Assembly: GCF_900215375.1 (NCBI RefSeq)
Contig: NZ_OBEF01000004.1
Location: 1 to 64,000 of the forward strand
Source: Enterobacter sp. CC120223-11
GTDB taxonomy: Bacteria; Pseudomonadota; Gammaproteobacteria; Enterobacterales; Enterobacteriaceae
DNA: 64,000 nt
Direction of reading: 5' to 3'
Within the stretch, counting starts at the first letter, position 1; every line of letters begins with the position of its first letter. The notes under the pieces are model-generated. The model saw nothing but the letters and a program-made list of their open reading frames with translations, made no database searches and had not been told where the DNA came from. The position numbers and the translations under genes are program-made. Positions 1 to 11,441 of this stretch are shown in pieces.

Positions 1-4
1 CGGA

Positions 5-81
<77 letters not shown>

Positions 82-98
82 CTTCATAAAACAATAAG

Positions 99-119
99 CA
101 CCTTAACGGGTGTTTTTTT
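99..119 (+). terminator. Terminator of the initiator tRNA transcript
   Basis: A short CACC/GGTG stem with a 6-nt loop is followed by seven T residues, 18 nt after the tRNA CCA end. It is a small Rho-independent terminator in the orientation of the tRNA. Confidence 0.7.
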
Positions 120-143
120 GTATCTGAAATCCAGACTCCTGCC

Positions 144-169
144 AAAAAAATGACGCCTTTCAGCGCCAT
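144..169 (-). terminator. Terminator of amiC
   Basis: Read on the minus strand, a six-pair stem (ATGGCG with CGTCAT, one G-U pair) with an 8-nt loop precedes seven T residues. It lies about 20 nt after the amiC stop codon. Confidence 0.65.
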
Positions 170-189
170 TACTCTGTTTACTGAAACTA

Positions 190-1446
190 TTAGCCCCGTC
201 GTGCGAGCGTTGCACCATCGGCGAAGTACGCCTTGATCCCTGCCAAAATTGATTCGGCCACTTCCTGCTGGAAGGTCGCCGTTTTCAGCTTGCGTTCTTC
301 TTCCACGTTACTGATAAAGGCCGTTTCCACCAGAATGGAAGGGATGTCAGGGGCTTTCAGAACCGCAAACCCTGCCTGCTCCACTCGATTTTTGTGCAAA
401 TCGTTGATCTTACCGAGCTTGCCAAGCACCGCTTTGCCAAACTTCAGGCTGTCGTTGATGGTCAACGACTGGACCATGTCGAACATGGTGTGGTCGACAT
501 ACTTATCACCGCTCTTGCTAACGCCACCGATAAGATCCGAGGCGTTCTGGGTTTGTGCCAGATACTTCGCCGCGGTACTGGTTGCACCTTTGGTCGACAG
601 CGCAAACACCGAGGAACCGCTCGGCTGACGGCTGGTAAAGGCGTCGGCGTGAATGGAGACGAACAGATCCGCGCGCTGCTTCTGGGCCTTCACCACACGG
701 ACCTTCAGCGGAATGAAGATGTCTTCATTCCGCGTCATGTAGGCCTTCATATTGGCTTCTTTGTCGATAAGCGCTTTCAGGCGGCGGGCGATTTGCAGCA
801 CCACATCCTTCTCACGCGTGTGGTATTTCCCCACCGCGCCGGAGTCTTCGCCGCCGTGACCTGGATCGAGCATGATCACAATCGGTCGATCGCGCCCGGC
901 CTTGCCAGGCTGCGGGCCGCTCTGGGCCGGAGGCGGCACCTGCTTGTCCAGATCACCTTTGTTGTAGTCCTCCAGCAACGCCAGCAGTGGATCCTGCACC
1001 TCCGTTGCCGTAGACGGGTAAAGATCCATCACCAGGCGCTCTTTGAACCCGGCGACCGGGGCCAGGGCAAACAGCTGAGGACGGACGTTTTGCTTAAGTT
1101 CAAAGACCATTCGCACCGTCTGCGGATCGAACTGTCCGACGCGTGCGGATTTAATATAAGGATCGTCACCGCGAATCTGCGCGCCCATACCCTTGAGCAC
1201 GGAATTGAGGTTCACGCCCTGAAGATCGACCACCAGCCGCTCAGGATTGCTCAACGCAAACTGCTTATATTTCAGCTCGTGGCTGGATTCCAGCGTCACG
1301 CGAGTATAGGTCGACGAAGGCCAGACGCGTACGGCGACCACCCGACTTTCGGCGGCAAGCCCCACCTGACTTACGCTGAGCAACCACATCGCCCCTGCCC
1401 CTTTTAACAGGCCGCGGCGCGTTATTCCTGACTGACTTCCCGACAT
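190..1446 (-). CDS. amiC: N-acetylmuramoyl-L-alanine amidase AmiC
   Basis: Periplasmic zinc amidase that cleaves the bond between N-acetylmuramic acid and L-alanine and helps split septal peptidoglycan in daughter-cell separation. The 418-aa product matches E. coli AmiC (417 aa) almost throughout. It has a twin-arginine signal (R10-R11 followed by GLLKG and a hydrophobic stretch to about residue 32), an AMIN septum-targeting domain (about 35-150), a Pro/Gln-rich linker, and an Amidase_3 domain starting near the zinc motif [10 protein letters not shown] and ending with the catalytic Glu motif VETAFIS. The frame stays open 25 codons further upstream. I chose the ATG at 1446 because the family starts with MSGS there and a GGGAG ribosome site lies 6 nt before it. 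It is divergent from argA. Its activator ActS is encoded near the other end of this window. Confidence 0.97.
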   Translation of the reverse strand: MSGSQSGITRRGLLKGAGAMWLLSVSQVGLAAESRVVAVRVWPSSTYTRVTLESSHELKYKQFALSNPERLVVDLQGVNLNSVLKGMGAQIRGDDPYIKSARVGQFDPQTVRMVFELKQNVRPQLFALAPVAGFKERLVMDLYPSTATEVQDPLLALLEDYNKGDLDKQVPPPAQSGPQPGKAGRDRPIVIMLDPGHGGEDSGAVGKYHTREKDVVLQIARRLKALIDKEANMKAYMTRNEDIFIPLKVRVVKAQKQRADLFVSIHADAFTSRQPSGSSVFALSTKGATSTAAKYLAQTQNASDLIGGVSKSGDKYVDHTMFDMVQSLTINDSLKFGKAVLGKLGKINDLHKNRVEQAGFAVLKAPDIPSILVETAFISNVEEERKLKTATFQQEVAESILAGIKAYFADGATLARRG

Positions 1447-1623
1447 GCTTCTCCCAGGCAAAAAATTCGATTTAGCAAAGTAAACGGCTGGTTTGACCGA
1501 AAACTTTAACCAAAGGCGCATAAACTGTCATCTATAAAAGGGTAAACATTCCTGATCCCTTCCGCGTTCCCGCGAGAATTTTCAAGCTATTGGTTGAAAT
1601 TGCTGCTTGCACTCGGGATAAAA

Positions 1624-1662
1624 ACAGAATAAAAATACACTTATTACGAATAATCATGCATC
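1624..1662 (+). promoter_or_regulatory. Double ARG box (ArgR operator) of argA
   Basis: Two sites resembling the ArgR half-palindrome TGAATwwwwATTCA occur at 1626-1639 (12 of 14 positions) and 1647-1660 (11 of 14). Their starts are 21 bp apart, which is the usual 18-bp box plus 3-bp spacing of arginine operators. They end about 12 nt before the argA start, so the arginine-ArgR hexamer probably blocks transcription initiation. Confidence 0.85.
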
Positions 1663-1673
1663 GAGGTTGTACT

Positions 1674-3005
1674 GTGGTGAAGGAACGTAAAACCGAACTG
1701 GTTGAGGGATTTCGTCATTCTGTTCCCTACATTAACGCCCACCGCGGCAAAACTTTTGTCATCATGCTCGGCGGTGAAGCGATAGAGCATGAGAATTTTT
1801 CAAGCATTGTCAATGACATAGGCCTTCTTCACAGTCTGGGCATCCGCCTGGTACTGGTTTATGGCGCGCGCCCGCAGATTGACGCCAATCTGGCTGAGCA
1901 TCATCACGAGCCGTTGTATCACAAAAATACCCGAGTGACTGACGCCAAAACCCTCGACCTGGTGAAACAGGCCGCCGGGATGCTGCAGCTGGATATCACC
2001 GCGCGTTTGTCAATGAGCCTCAATAATACGCCGTTGCAGGGCGCACACATTAACGTGGTCAGCGGCAACTTCATTATCGCGCAGCCGCTTGGCGTGGATG
2101 ACGGCATTGATTACTGCCATAGCGGGCGTATTCGCCGTATTGACGAAGAAGCTATCCACCGCCAGCTCGACAGCGGTGCCATCGTACTGATGGGCCCGGT
2201 GGCGGTGTCCGTCACCGGAGAAAGCTTCAACCTGACGTCGGAAGAGATTGCCACGCAGCTTGCCATCAAGTTGAAAGCGGAAAAGATGATTGGCTTTTGC
2301 TCCTCGCAGGGTGTGATGAATGCCGACGGAAATATCATTTCTGAGCTGTTCCCGAATGAAGCCCAGGCGCGGGTGGAAACTCTCGAAACTGAGGGAGATT
2401 ACTATTCCGGCACTGTGCGTTTCCTGCGTGGCGCGGTGAAGGCCTGCCGCAGCGGCGTGCGTCGCTGCCACCTCATCAGCTATCAGGAAAATGGCGCGTT
2501 GCTGCAGGAACTCTTCTCCCGCGACGGCATCGGCACGCAGATAGTGATGGAGAGCGCCGAGCAAATTCGCCGCGCCACCATCAACGACATCGGCGGAATC
2601 CTCGAGCTTATCGAGCCGCTGGAGCAGCAGGGGATTCTGGTTCGCCGCTCGCGCGAACAGCTGGAAATGGAAATCGACAAATTCACGGTTATTCAGCGTG
2701 ATAACACCACCATCGCCTGTGCTGCGCTCTATCCTTTCCCGGAAGAACGCATCGGCGAGATGGCCTGTGTGGCGGTCCATCCCGACTACCGCAGCTCGTC
2801 TCGCGGCGAAGTGCTGCTGGAGCGAATCGCCGCCCAGGCGCGGCAAATGGGGCTCAGCAAGCTGTTTGTCCTGACCACCCGCAGCATTCACTGGTTCCAG
2901 GAGCGCGGATTCACGCCGGTTGAAGTGGATTTGCTGCCGGAGAGTAAGAAAGAGATGTACAACTATCAGCGTCGTTCGAAGGTGCTGATGGCGGATTTGG
3001 CCTGA
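1674..3005 (+). CDS. argA: N-acetylglutamate synthase ArgA
   Basis: Catalyses the first step of arginine synthesis, acetyl-CoA plus L-glutamate to N-acetylglutamate, in the cytoplasm. The 443-aa protein has the same length as E. coli ArgA. It has an N-terminal amino-acid-kinase-like domain (about 1-280, with [14 protein letters not shown] and the feedback-related NVVSGNF region) and a C-terminal GNAT acetyltransferase domain (about 295-440, with the acetyl-CoA loop at [17 protein letters not shown]). I chose the GTG at 1674, which gives the family start [13 protein letters not shown] longer reading to 1590 would run through the ARG boxes. The gene is monocistronic and is repressed by ArgR through the double box immediately upstream. 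Confidence 0.97.
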   Translation: MVKERKTELVEGFRHSVPYINAHRGKTFVIMLGGEAIEHENFSSIVNDIGLLHSLGIRLVLVYGARPQIDANLAEHHHEPLYHKNTRVTDAKTLDLVKQAAGMLQLDITARLSMSLNNTPLQGAHINVVSGNFIIAQPLGVDDGIDYCHSGRIRRIDEEAIHRQLDSGAIVLMGPVAVSVTGESFNLTSEEIATQLAIKLKAEKMIGFCSSQGVMNADGNIISELFPNEAQARVETLETEGDYYSGTVRFLRGAVKACRSGVRRCHLISYQENGALLQELFSRDGIGTQIVMESAEQIRRATINDIGGILELIEPLEQQGILVRRSREQLEMEIDKFTVIQRDNTTIACAALYPFPEERIGEMACVAVHPDYRSSSRGEVLLERIAAQARQMGLSKLFVLTTRSIHWFQERGFTPVEVDLLPESKKEMYNYQRRSKVLMADLA

Positions 3006-3016
3006 GCCAATAAGCT

Positions 3017-3046
3017 GCCGGGCGGCACTCCTTTCGCCCGGCCTTC
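3017..3046. terminator. Hairpin between convergent argA and recD
   Basis: A perfect 8-bp GC-rich stem (GCCGGGCG with CGCCCGGC) with a 10-nt loop fills the 44-bp gap between the two stop codons. The T content after it is low on both strands, so termination is probable but not certain. Confidence 0.5.
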
Positions 3047-3049
3047 TGG

Positions 3050-4888
3050 CTATCCCAATCGGGCAAACAGCGCCGCCAGGCCACTTCGCCGTTCGGTTCT
3101 AACGGTAATCGCTTTTTCCAGCAGCCGCTTATCGGCATACAGCGACAGCTGCTGTTTGGCACGCGTGATCGCCGTATAAACCAGTTCCCGCGTAACCAGC
3201 GGTACGCTTTGCGAGGGCAAAATCAGTGCCGCATGGTTAAACTCCGAGCCCTGAGATTTATGGACCGTCATCGCCCAGGCGGTATCATGCTCCGGCAAGC
3301 GGCTCGGCTGCACGGATTTGATGCTGCCGTCCGGCATCGGGAACCACACGCGCAGACCCGTCCCCCGATCCAGCGCAATGCCGATATCACCGTTGAACAG
3401 CCCAAGCGCGCTGTCGTTGCGGGCAATCATCACCGGACGCCCTTCGTACCAGCGGGAGTGTCGGGAGAGCGTGATATGCCGTTTCCGGGCAAGCGCATTT
3501 TCAAGCTGTTCGTTCACTCCACTCACGCCATACGGCCCTTCGCGCAGCGCACAGAGTAACTGATACTGAGAGAACGCAGCCAGCACGTCTGCCGGTTCCG
3601 CCCTGGTCTTCAGCTGCGCCAGATAATCCGCATAACCCGCCACCGCATCCAGGAGCATTGCTTCATACTCCGTCGTTGTTTGCAGCGGTTTAAGTGCGAT
3701 GTCAGAAAAGCCCTGCTCAAACACGGTGTTTATCGCCCGCGCGTCGCCATTATTCACCGCCCTTGCCAGCTGGCCGATACCGGAGTCGCTGCCGAAACGA
3801 TAGCTTTTTTGCAGCAGGCACAGGCTGTCACGCAGCGGTCCGGCTTCCGTTCCCGCACCTGATGGCACCGTAAAACCCGTCAGCCTGCTAAGCTCCTGAG
3901 CACGCTCTGGCGTGTACCCGGCATTGACCCAGGCGCAGATATCGCCCAGCACCGCCCCGGCTTCCACTGAAGCCAACTGATCGCGGTCGCCGAGGAAAAT
4001 CACCCGTGCGTGTTCAGGGAGGGCCGCAATCAGTCGCGCCATCATCGGCAGGTCGATCATTGAGGCTTCATCCACTACCAGCACGTCGAGATGCAGCGGG
4101 TTCCCCGCGTGGTAGCGCAGACGCTGGCTGCCGGGCTGAGCACCGAGCAGACGGTGCAAGGTGCCCGCCTCTGTAGGCAGCCATTTTTTCTGCTCGTCGG
4201 TGAGTGGCAGCTCGCGCAGTGCCGCCCCTAATGACTCCGTCAGGCGCGCCGCTGCTTTGCCCGTGGGGGCTGCCAGCCGTATACGGCATTTGGGTTGCGT
4301 TTTAGTCTGGATAAGCGCAGCCAGCAGCTTCGCAACCGTCGTGGTTTTCCCGGTGCCCGGCCCGCCGGAAATCACCGAGATGCGCCTGGTCAGCGCAACG
4401 GCCGCGGCGACTTTCTGCCAGTCAATGTCTGTTGAAGCGGGGAAAAGTGCGGCAAGCGTCGCGGTCAGCGGTGCCTCATCCGCAGACGTAAGCGGCCCGC
4501 CCTGACTGAAAAAGCGGGCAATAGCGAGTTCGTTGTGCCACATACGGTTGAGGTAGAGCCGCCCTTCACACAGCACCAATGGCGTGGCCCCGGAGCCATC
4601 GCTCACCGCCGGGGAAGCCAGAAGCTGAGCTTCGATATCGTCCACCGACTCTGGCAGCGCAAACAGCTGCTGCCAGAGCGCCTGCGCCCGGCCGGTGGCC
4701 TGCTCATCGGCGTGAAAGCGGGACAGCGGCAGGCAAACGTGCCCTTCCCCGGCATCACGGCTGAGCAGCGCCGCCGCCAGCAGGACCGCAGGTTTATCGT
4801 TCTCCGCCACCATCAGGGCAAACTGGACGTCGAGCGGGCGCAGTAACTTCTGCTGCGCGGCTTCCATCAGCAAGTTCACCATAGTCAT
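3050..4888 (-). CDS. recD: Exodeoxyribonuclease V subunit alpha RecD
   Basis: The 5'-3' helicase subunit of RecBCD, which unwinds and degrades double-strand ends until Chi recognition. The 612-aa product matches E. coli RecD (608 aa). It has an N-terminal RecB-interaction region, Walker [10 protein letters not shown] near residue 175, DEAS (Walker B) near residue 270, the GDRDQL motif, and the C-terminal superfamily 1B motif [10 protein letters not shown] with a VYTAITRAK end. I chose the ATG at 4888, which aligns with E. coli Met1. Its A is the last base of the recB TGA (TGATG), so the two genes are translationally coupled. A GTG one codon upstream is also possible. Confidence 0.96.
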   Translation of the reverse strand: MTMVNLLMEAAQQKLLRPLDVQFALMVAENDKPAVLLAAALLSRDAGEGHVCLPLSRFHADEQATGRAQALWQQLFALPESVDDIEAQLLASPAVSDGSGATPLVLCEGRLYLNRMWHNELAIARFFSQGGPLTSADEAPLTATLAALFPASTDIDWQKVAAAVALTRRISVISGGPGTGKTTTVAKLLAALIQTKTQPKCRIRLAAPTGKAAARLTESLGAALRELPLTDEQKKWLPTEAGTLHRLLGAQPGSQRLRYHAGNPLHLDVLVVDEASMIDLPMMARLIAALPEHARVIFLGDRDQLASVEAGAVLGDICAWVNAGYTPERAQELSRLTGFTVPSGAGTEAGPLRDSLCLLQKSYRFGSDSGIGQLARAVNNGDARAINTVFEQGFSDIALKPLQTTTEYEAMLLDAVAGYADYLAQLKTRAEPADVLAAFSQYQLLCALREGPYGVSGVNEQLENALARKRHITLSRHSRWYEGRPVMIARNDSALGLFNGDIGIALDRGTGLRVWFPMPDGSIKSVQPSRLPEHDTAWAMTVHKSQGSEFNHAALILPSQSVPLVTRELVYTAITRAKQQLSLYADKRLLEKAITVRTERRSGLAALFARLG

Positions 4889-7800
4889 CACGCCACCTCC
4901 TGTGTGTCGCCAGCAAACAACCGATCCAGGCCGTCGATTAAGGCCCGCTCTGGCCTGGTGGCGAAAATGCCCTGCCCGCTATCGCAACCATCAACGCCGC
5001 GAAGGAAGAGATAAATAACACCGCCGAAGCATGTATCGTAATCGTAATCCTGCAAACGATGGCGCAGGTAGCGGTGCAGCGCGAGGCTGTAGAGCTGATA
5101 CTGCAAGTCGTAACGATGTGACTGCATCGCCTGTGCCATCGCAGTCTGAGTGTAGGCCTCGCTGCTTTCACCGAGCCAGTTTGACTTGTAATCCAGCAGG
5201 TAGTAGCGCCCATCGTGGCGGAACACCAGGTCGATAAACCCCTTCAGCATGCCGCTCACCTGGCGGAAATCAAGCGGTGGGCAGCCTGCGGACAGCGCGT
5301 CATGCTGGCGGATCAGCGCATCCAACTGCTGCGGCATCAGCAGTTGCTCAATCGGCAGATAAAACTCCATCTCCACCTGCTTGTCTTTGCCGGTTAACTG
5401 GCTGAGCGAGACGCCCGCTAAGGAAAGCGGCGTCTGTAGCACGGTGGTCAGCCACTGAGTTAAAACAGGAGCCCATTTAGCCTCAAAGCCGTTACGCTCA
5501 AGCTGTTCCAGCATCCACGTTTCCGACACGGGCTGAGTGAAATCAATCTCTTCGAACAGGCTATGCAGGAAGGTGCCCGGCGACGCACCGCGCGGAAAAT
5601 GGTGAGGAGTTAACTCAGGCTCCTCTGTGGCTTCTGCCACGCCCGCTGCATCGATATCCAGACGCGGCAGCAAATCCTGCGCCACGCTGTGCCCGCGCTG
5701 CTGCAACCCGGAATAGCTGGTCACTCGCCAGTCATCCACAATGCGAACGGTCATTTCGCGCGCGCTCAGCTCCGGCATCTCTGGTGCGATGGCCTGCCAG
5801 CGGCTGCCCTCCGGCAAGGTGGCGATATGCAGCGCAACATGATCGTTGCATAGCGAGCGCAGGCAGGCTTCAAGCCCCGCCGCATCTTTCGCTTCGCCCT
5901 TTTGCACCAGCCGCCCTAATGCACTGTGATGCAGTTCGGTTTCTGTTGCTTTATCGCTGCGACGGGGGCTGAGCGGAGCAATCCCCAGGCTGCAGTGCCA
6001 GATGGCGCGGGTCAGCGCGACGTACAGCAGGCGCAAATCTTCGGCCAGACGTTCGGCCTCGGCAAGTTCGAGGCTCTCTTCGCTGTTGTGTAAATCGAGC
6101 ACTGCCGCAAAGGTGCTGCGGTCGTGATAAAACGCCTGGTCCTGCTTGCGATAGCGGGCGATAAACGGCAGCCAGACCAGCGAATACTCCAGCCCCTTTG
6201 ATTTATGCACCGTCACGATTTGCACCAGATGTTTGTCGCTTTCCAGACGCATTTGCTGGCTGGAGGCGCCGCTGTCCGGCCCGCCAATCTGCTGCACCAG
6301 CCAACGCATCAAGGCATGCTCGCTTTCCAGCTGTCCGGCGGCCTCCTGCAACAGCTCACTCAGGTGCAGAATATCCGTCAGGCGACGCTCGCCGCCGTGG
6401 GTGGCCAGCAGGTTTTCTGCAATATTGCGTGCGGCCATCAGCGCCCGCAGCATCGCCATCACCCCACGCTGCTGCCAGAGCTGACGATACTGGCTGAACT
6501 CTTCGACCAGCGCATCCCAGGCCAGCTCATCAAGATTCAGCCGTTCGATATCCTGCGCATTCAGGCCGAAAAGCGAGCTGGCAAGCGCGCTACGCAGGCT
6601 GCTTTCTCTTTCCGGGGCGAGGACTGCCTGAAGTACCCAAAGCAGTTCCTGCGCCTCTGGCGTTTCAAACACGCTGTCGCGGTTAGAGAGATAGACGGAG
6701 GGAATGCCGAGTGCGTTCAGCGCATCGCGCACCAGCCCGGCTTCCTGACGGTTTCGTACCAGCACGGTGATATCCGAAGCCTGAACCGGCCTCGCCTTTT
6801 CACCCCGCCAGAGCAGGGCATCGCCCCGCTGTCCGGCGCTCAGCCAGTCGCGAATTTGCCCGGCGCAAAGCTGCGCCATAAAGGCCTGATAGTCGCCCGA
6901 GCCCACATTGTTCCCCGGCATCAGCCAGAAACTCATGGCGGGCTGATCTTCCCCTTTCAGCTCAAAGCGTAACGTCTGGTTTTTTGGCGCAGACTTCACC
7001 GGCAGAAAAGGAATATCGCGGAACATGAAGGGGTTATCAGAAAGGCTGAACAGCTGATTGACGCTTTCAACCATGCCTGGCGCGGAACGCCAGTTAGTAT
7101 CGAGCGTGTAGTGTGCTGCCACATCACCGCGGGCGCGCATGTAGGTGAAAATATCCGCGCCGCGGAAGGCGTAGATAGCCTGTTTTGGATCGCCAATCAG
7201 CAACAGTGCGGTATCAGGCTGCCGCCGCCAGATACGACGGAAAATGCGGTACTGCTGCGGATCGGTGTCCTGAAACTCATCGATCATCGCCACCGGGAAA
7301 CGCTGGCGGATTGCCGCAGCCAACGCCTCACCGCTTTCACTCTGCAGGGCCTGATCCAGACGGCTCAGCATATCGTCAAAGCCCATCTCACCACGCCGCA
7401 GCTTCTCCCGCGCGACGGCCTCACGGATTTCGACCATTGCCCGGGAGATAACCAGATCGTTGAGCGAAGGCGGTGCAGCCAGCAGGTTTTCAATGGTGTC
7501 GAACAGTGGGTGCACCGGCGGATTGCCACCCTCTTTGGTGCGTGAAAACAGGAAGGATTGGGCGAATTTCTCAAGAGAATCAGGAAGTTCATAGCCGGTG
7601 TTCTCCACGCCAGCCCAGGAGGAGATCTTCTCGATCCACTTGCCCTGGTTCCCACGGTTGAACTTGCGCCTGTCGAGATCTGAGTGTTCGAGGAGATCGG
7701 CGATCTCACCGACGGTCGCCAGCCATCCGGCTTTGATCCCGGCAATCTGTTCAATAATCTGTTGATGGCGGGCAATCAGCGTCTCATCCGAAGGCAGTGT

Positions 7801-8427
7801 TTTCAGCTGTGGAGCTTCGCCCTGGAGGTAACGATCGATGGATTTGAGCAGCGCCTGTGGCCCCTTCCAGCTGGCATAGACCGCCTCGGCCACCTCGCGT
7901 GGCAGCGGGTAACAGTGGCGCCGCCAGAAATCAGCACAGGCCTGGAAGCGCAGCCGGGATTCATCCTCAATCAGCTGCTGCTCGAAGAGCATGCCGGATT
8001 CAAAAGCGTTGAGGCTCAGCATCCGCTGGCAGAAACCGTGAATGGTAAACACGGCGGCTTCGTCCATCTGCCGTTCAGCGAGCAGAAGGACATCGGCGGC
8101 CTGGTCCCGGTCCGGGATCTCTTCCAGCAGGCTGGCGTACAGCGGGTTATCGGTGCTGTTACGCAGGCAGGCGATACGCAGTTCGTGGATATTGCTGCGA
8201 ATGCGGCCACGCAGCTCTTCGGTGGCGGCTTCGGTGAAGGTCACCACCAGCAGCTCTTCGACATCGACAGGGCGAACAAAGGCGGCTTCGCCGCCCAGTC
8301 CAAGCAACAGCCGCAGATAGAGAGCGGCGATGGTGTAGGTTTTTCCGGTGCCCGCTGAGGCTTCAATCAGGCGCTCACCCGTTAACGGTAAGCGCAGGGG
8401 ATTTAAGGACTCGGCGGTTTCGGTCAT
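4888..8427 (-). CDS. recB: Exodeoxyribonuclease V subunit beta RecB
   Basis: The 3'-5' helicase and sole nuclease subunit of RecBCD, which also loads RecA after Chi. At 1179 aa it matches E. coli RecB (1180 aa). Visible motifs are Walker A ASAGTGKT with Lys29, [16 protein letters not shown] (motif Ia), [16 protein letters not shown] (Walker B region), [14 protein letters not shown] (motif III), [11 protein letters not shown] (motif V) and, in the C-terminal nuclease domain, the catalytic [10 protein letters not shown]. Its ATG overlaps the ptrA stop by 4 nt, and its TGA overlaps the recD start, so ptrA-recB-recD form one translationally coupled unit. Confidence 0.97.
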   Translation of the reverse strand: MTETAESLNPLRLPLTGERLIEASAGTGKTYTIAALYLRLLLGLGGEAAFVRPVDVEELLVVTFTEAATEELRGRIRSNIHELRIACLRNSTDNPLYASLLEEIPDRDQAADVLLLAERQMDEAAVFTIHGFCQRMLSLNAFESGMLFEQQLIEDESRLRFQACADFWRRHCYPLPREVAEAVYASWKGPQALLKSIDRYLQGEAPQLKTLPSDETLIARHQQIIEQIAGIKAGWLATVGEIADLLEHSDLDRRKFNRGNQGKWIEKISSWAGVENTGYELPDSLEKFAQSFLFSRTKEGGNPPVHPLFDTIENLLAAPPSLNDLVISRAMVEIREAVAREKLRRGEMGFDDMLSRLDQALQSESGEALAAAIRQRFPVAMIDEFQDTDPQQYRIFRRIWRRQPDTALLLIGDPKQAIYAFRGADIFTYMRARGDVAAHYTLDTNWRSAPGMVESVNQLFSLSDNPFMFRDIPFLPVKSAPKNQTLRFELKGEDQPAMSFWLMPGNNVGSGDYQAFMAQLCAGQIRDWLSAGQRGDALLWRGEKARPVQASDITVLVRNRQEAGLVRDALNALGIPSVYLSNRDSVFETPEAQELLWVLQAVLAPERESSLRSALASSLFGLNAQDIERLNLDELAWDALVEEFSQYRQLWQQRGVMAMLRALMAARNIAENLLATHGGERRLTDILHLSELLQEAAGQLESEHALMRWLVQQIGGPDSGASSQQMRLESDKHLVQIVTVHKSKGLEYSLVWLPFIARYRKQDQAFYHDRSTFAAVLDLHNSEESLELAEAERLAEDLRLLYVALTRAIWHCSLGIAPLSPRRSDKATETELHHSALGRLVQKGEAKDAAGLEACLRSLCNDHVALHIATLPEGSRWQAIAPEMPELSAREMTVRIVDDWRVTSYSGLQQRGHSVAQDLLPRLDIDAAGVAEATEEPELTPHHFPRGASPGTFLHSLFEEIDFTQPVSETWMLEQLERNGFEAKWAPVLTQWLTTVLQTPLSLAGVSLSQLTGKDKQVEMEFYLPIEQLLMPQQLDALIRQHDALSAGCPPLDFRQVSGMLKGFIDLVFRHDGRYYLLDYKSNWLGESSEAYTQTAMAQAMQSHRYDLQYQLYSLALHRYLRHRLQDYDYDTCFGGVIYLFLRGVDGCDSGQGIFATRPERALIDGLDRLFAGDTQEVA

Positions 8428-11312
8428 TCGTTCTCTCTCATCAACGGCATGGATTGCTGCAACGCGCTGACGCTCTTCCAGACCTTCCAGCCTTTCGGGT
8501 GAACATACTCTGTTTTCCCGTTCTGGCTGCCGGAGACCTGAGAAAGTACGGTCATGCCCTGCGGCTCCACCACCGTCTGATGGAAGAAGTCTGCAAGCTT
8601 TTGCGGCGTCAGCAGTTTTATCTGAGCCACTACTTTATCACGTGAATCAAAACGCATATTACCGCGATCGAAATCTTTGCTGAGCTTCGAGGCTTCATCC
8701 CCCAGCGTTTGCGGTGGCTGCTGCATCTGGGCAATCACCGACTGCTGGATTTGCGCAAACTCCTCTGGCTTCATAGCACGTAATTTGGCCTCTGCCGTCG
8801 GGAAAAATGCCTTAAAGCGCTGCCAGAGGAAGCCTGGCTGCTTATCGCTGCTCTGTAACAGGAAGCCAACGCCCCATTGACGGCCGATGTTCATCGGGAA
8901 CGCAAAGACGGCGTAGCCCAGCTGTTCTTCGGTACGCAGCTGATTGTAGAACCAGGGCTGAATAATCTGACCGAGCAGGGCGCTGGCCGCTGAACTGCTG
9001 AACTCATCGGCCTTCGGTGGTGCGAATACCGCAGCAAGCGCTGAATCGCTGGTGCTGCCCGCTTTTTCAAAAATCGCGTTCTGCTTTTTATCGACAATGA
9101 CATCTTTGTTGCGACACCACTCACTGCCGTGGGCATTGAGCTGAGTCTGCACTTTGCGAGCGAGGGCGACAGAATTTTCAGCCGTCATGTTGCCGACGAC
9201 CAGAAACTCCGGGCGCGCACCGGCTTTCAGCTCATCCCGCCAGGTCAGAACGTCTTTCAGGGTGATTGATGGCAGCAGATCGCGACGGACTTCACGCTGG
9301 AAGTAAGGCACCTGGGACAGCATCTGAACAGGCATGATCGCCTGATCGAACGCTTTGCCTTTCTCGGCAGAGTCCAGCATTTGTGCATACCATGACTTCG
9401 CCTGCGCGAGCTGCTCATCCGTGGGCTGGTAGCTGAAATAGCCCTGAAGCAGTGCGTCAAACAGCTGCGGCAGGCGCTGGGTGTAGCCGTTGGCGTTAAC
9501 CATCAGGCCATTGTTCGCCCCGGTGGAGAAGCTGATCCCGCCGACGGCGGCCTGATTGCTCAACTGATCGAGTGCGATCCCTGCCAGATAGTCATTCAGG
9601 GCAAAAATGACCTGGTTGCGCGCACTCTCCATCGCATGAGGATTGCGCAGCACCATTGTGACGTCAGCTTTAGGTTCGCTGGCAAAGTAGCGGCTCGGGG
9701 TATAAACCACGCGAAGCTGTGGCTCATCGACAATAAGCTGCGGTTTGTCGCTGACTTTCTCAGGCTTAATCAGCGAGAAATCATCGGGAATGTACGGGTT
9801 CAGGGTCGGCAACTGCAGGGCAATCTTCGCGGATTCCTGCTGCCACTGGCTGAAGGTCTGCTCGCCAATCTTATCGACCTGATAGGGCGCATTGACGAAG
9901 TAGGCCGTTTTGTTGTGCGGCTCGTTCGGGCTGATATACCAGATGCGCGCGTTTTGCGGGGTCATCATCGCCAGCCGGTCCTGGATGGCCTTCTCGTCGT
10001 ACTGATCTGCGATATTCACTGCATCAAGCGTGTGTTCGACCGGCACGCGAATCATGGTGTCCGCCAGCCATTCGACGTAATCCATATCGCGGTTGATGGA
10101 CGGGTAGCGGAAATCAAGATCCAGCACGTGGGCCAGTTCGTCGAAATAGCGTTTATCCACGCCCTTTTCACGCAGCAAATTGAGGTAGCTGAAAATCGCC
10201 GCCACGACCTGGTCTCGGTTCGCCAGGCCTTTATCGGTCAGCGTAGCGGAAATGGCCAGCACGCCGCTGTTACCGTTCACTACCGGATCGGAATCCGCGC
10301 GAATCCCTTCAACCAGACCCTGATTTTGCAGCCAGTCTGACAAGGTTCCCGGGCTGCGGTTGCCAATCAGATAAGTCACAAGCTCATCGGTTTTGCTGCG
10401 GAACTGCGCGGTGTTGTTATCGATACGAAACTCAACGCGCAGCACTTTGCGAGGCACGGCCGGGGTGTAATGAATGATGATGCCTTTTTGCGCATCAGTG
10501 ACAACCGGCACGGTGATTTCCGGGCGGGTGATATTTTTATTCGGTACGCGGCCCCAGGTTTCTGCAGCCATTTTCGCCAGTTCCGGCAGCGGTTTATTGC
10601 TGTAGATAACCGCCTTCATCAGGTTGGCGGAATAGTATTTGTCACGGAATGCCAGCAGAGCGTCCAGCGTCGGGCTGCCCGGCTTGTCACTCAGGGTTTC
10701 AAGGTTGCCGCCAGAGAAACGCGCACCGGGGTGAGCCGGGTTGATCGTCTCCGCGCTGACCTGCGCCATGCGCATACCGTCGCGGCTGCGGGCCATGGTC
10801 AGTTCGGAGTTGACGGCGTTGCGTTCGCGATCGGCGTATTTTTTATCCAGCAGCGGTTCGGCAATGGCATCGGCCAGACGATCAACGGCACCTTCCAGCG
10901 CGTCATTCTCCACTTCAAGATAGAACGCGGTACGGTACGGCGCGGTGCTGGCATTGTGGCTGCCGCCGTGCATTTTAAGGTATTCGGCGAGGCTGTCCGG
11001 CTGTGGGTATTTTTTAGAACCCATCAGCGTCATATGCTCGAGGAAGTGAGCGAGGCCAGGGTGTGAGTCAGGATCCTGAAGCGAGCCTACCGGCACGACC
11101 AGCGCAGAGAGTGATTTTACCGCCTGCGGATCGGATACCAACAGCACGACCATGCCGTTATCCAGCTTGATAGCCTGATACTGACGCGGGTCTTTCTCGC
11201 TTTTACGGATGGTTTCTTTTACCGGCTGCCAGCCCTGATCGGCTTGGCTAATGGGCGCCCAGAGGGCGAACAACACGATAAATACGACATTCAACCAGGT
11301 GCTGCGGGGCAT
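8424..11312 (-). CDS. ptrA: Protease III (pitrilysin)
   Basis: Periplasmic zinc metalloendopeptidase of the M16 family that degrades peptides such as insulin B chain. The 962 aa equal the E. coli length. An N-terminal signal peptide ends near Ala24 (ISQA-DQ). The inverted zinc motif HFLEH lies at 89-93, with the distal Glu in the conserved ERNAVNSEL stretch. The remaining sequence shows the four tandem M16 domains in E. coli order. It sits between recC and recB in the same orientation, as in other enterics, although it has no known role in recombination. Confidence 0.96.
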   Translation of the reverse strand: MPRSTWLNVVFIVLFALWAPISQADQGWQPVKETIRKSEKDPRQYQAIKLDNGMVVLLVSDPQAVKSLSALVVPVGSLQDPDSHPGLAHFLEHMTLMGSKKYPQPDSLAEYLKMHGGSHNASTAPYRTAFYLEVENDALEGAVDRLADAIAEPLLDKKYADRERNAVNSELTMARSRDGMRMAQVSAETINPAHPGARFSGGNLETLSDKPGSPTLDALLAFRDKYYSANLMKAVIYSNKPLPELAKMAAETWGRVPNKNITRPEITVPVVTDAQKGIIIHYTPAVPRKVLRVEFRIDNNTAQFRSKTDELVTYLIGNRSPGTLSDWLQNQGLVEGIRADSDPVVNGNSGVLAISATLTDKGLANRDQVVAAIFSYLNLLREKGVDKRYFDELAHVLDLDFRYPSINRDMDYVEWLADTMIRVPVEHTLDAVNIADQYDEKAIQDRLAMMTPQNARIWYISPNEPHNKTAYFVNAPYQVDKIGEQTFSQWQQESAKIALQLPTLNPYIPDDFSLIKPEKVSDKPQLIVDEPQLRVVYTPSRYFASEPKADVTMVLRNPHAMESARNQVIFALNDYLAGIALDQLSNQAAVGGISFSTGANNGLMVNANGYTQRLPQLFDALLQGYFSYQPTDEQLAQAKSWYAQMLDSAEKGKAFDQAIMPVQMLSQVPYFQREVRRDLLPSITLKDVLTWRDELKAGARPEFLVVGNMTAENSVALARKVQTQLNAHGSEWCRNKDVIVDKKQNAIFEKAGSTSDSALAAVFAPPKADEFSSSAASALLGQIIQPWFYNQLRTEEQLGYAVFAFPMNIGRQWGVGFLLQSSDKQPGFLWQRFKAFFPTAEAKLRAMKPEEFAQIQQSVIAQMQQPPQTLGDEASKLSKDFDRGNMRFDSRDKVVAQIKLLTPQKLADFFHQTVVEPQGMTVLSQVSGSQNGKTEYVHPKGWKVWKSVSALQQSMPLMRENE

Positions 11313-11441
11313 TCACGGACCTCATCATTAACAAACTTCTGTGCTGCTCTGAATGGCAGCCTCACTTATGAACATCAGTCCGTGACAAGTTGCGCATGAT
11401 AATGGAATCCGAATATCTGCGCAATTTTTATACAACGGTTC

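Noticed and set aside
394..1407. A 337-codon open frame on the plus strand
   Set aside because: It is the antisense shadow of amiC, has an arginine/histidine-rich composition and no ribosome site; the minus-strand protein matches AmiC throughout.
2010..2891. A 293-codon open frame on the minus strand
   Set aside because: Antisense shadow of argA, with no recognisable motif; the plus-strand product is clearly ArgA.
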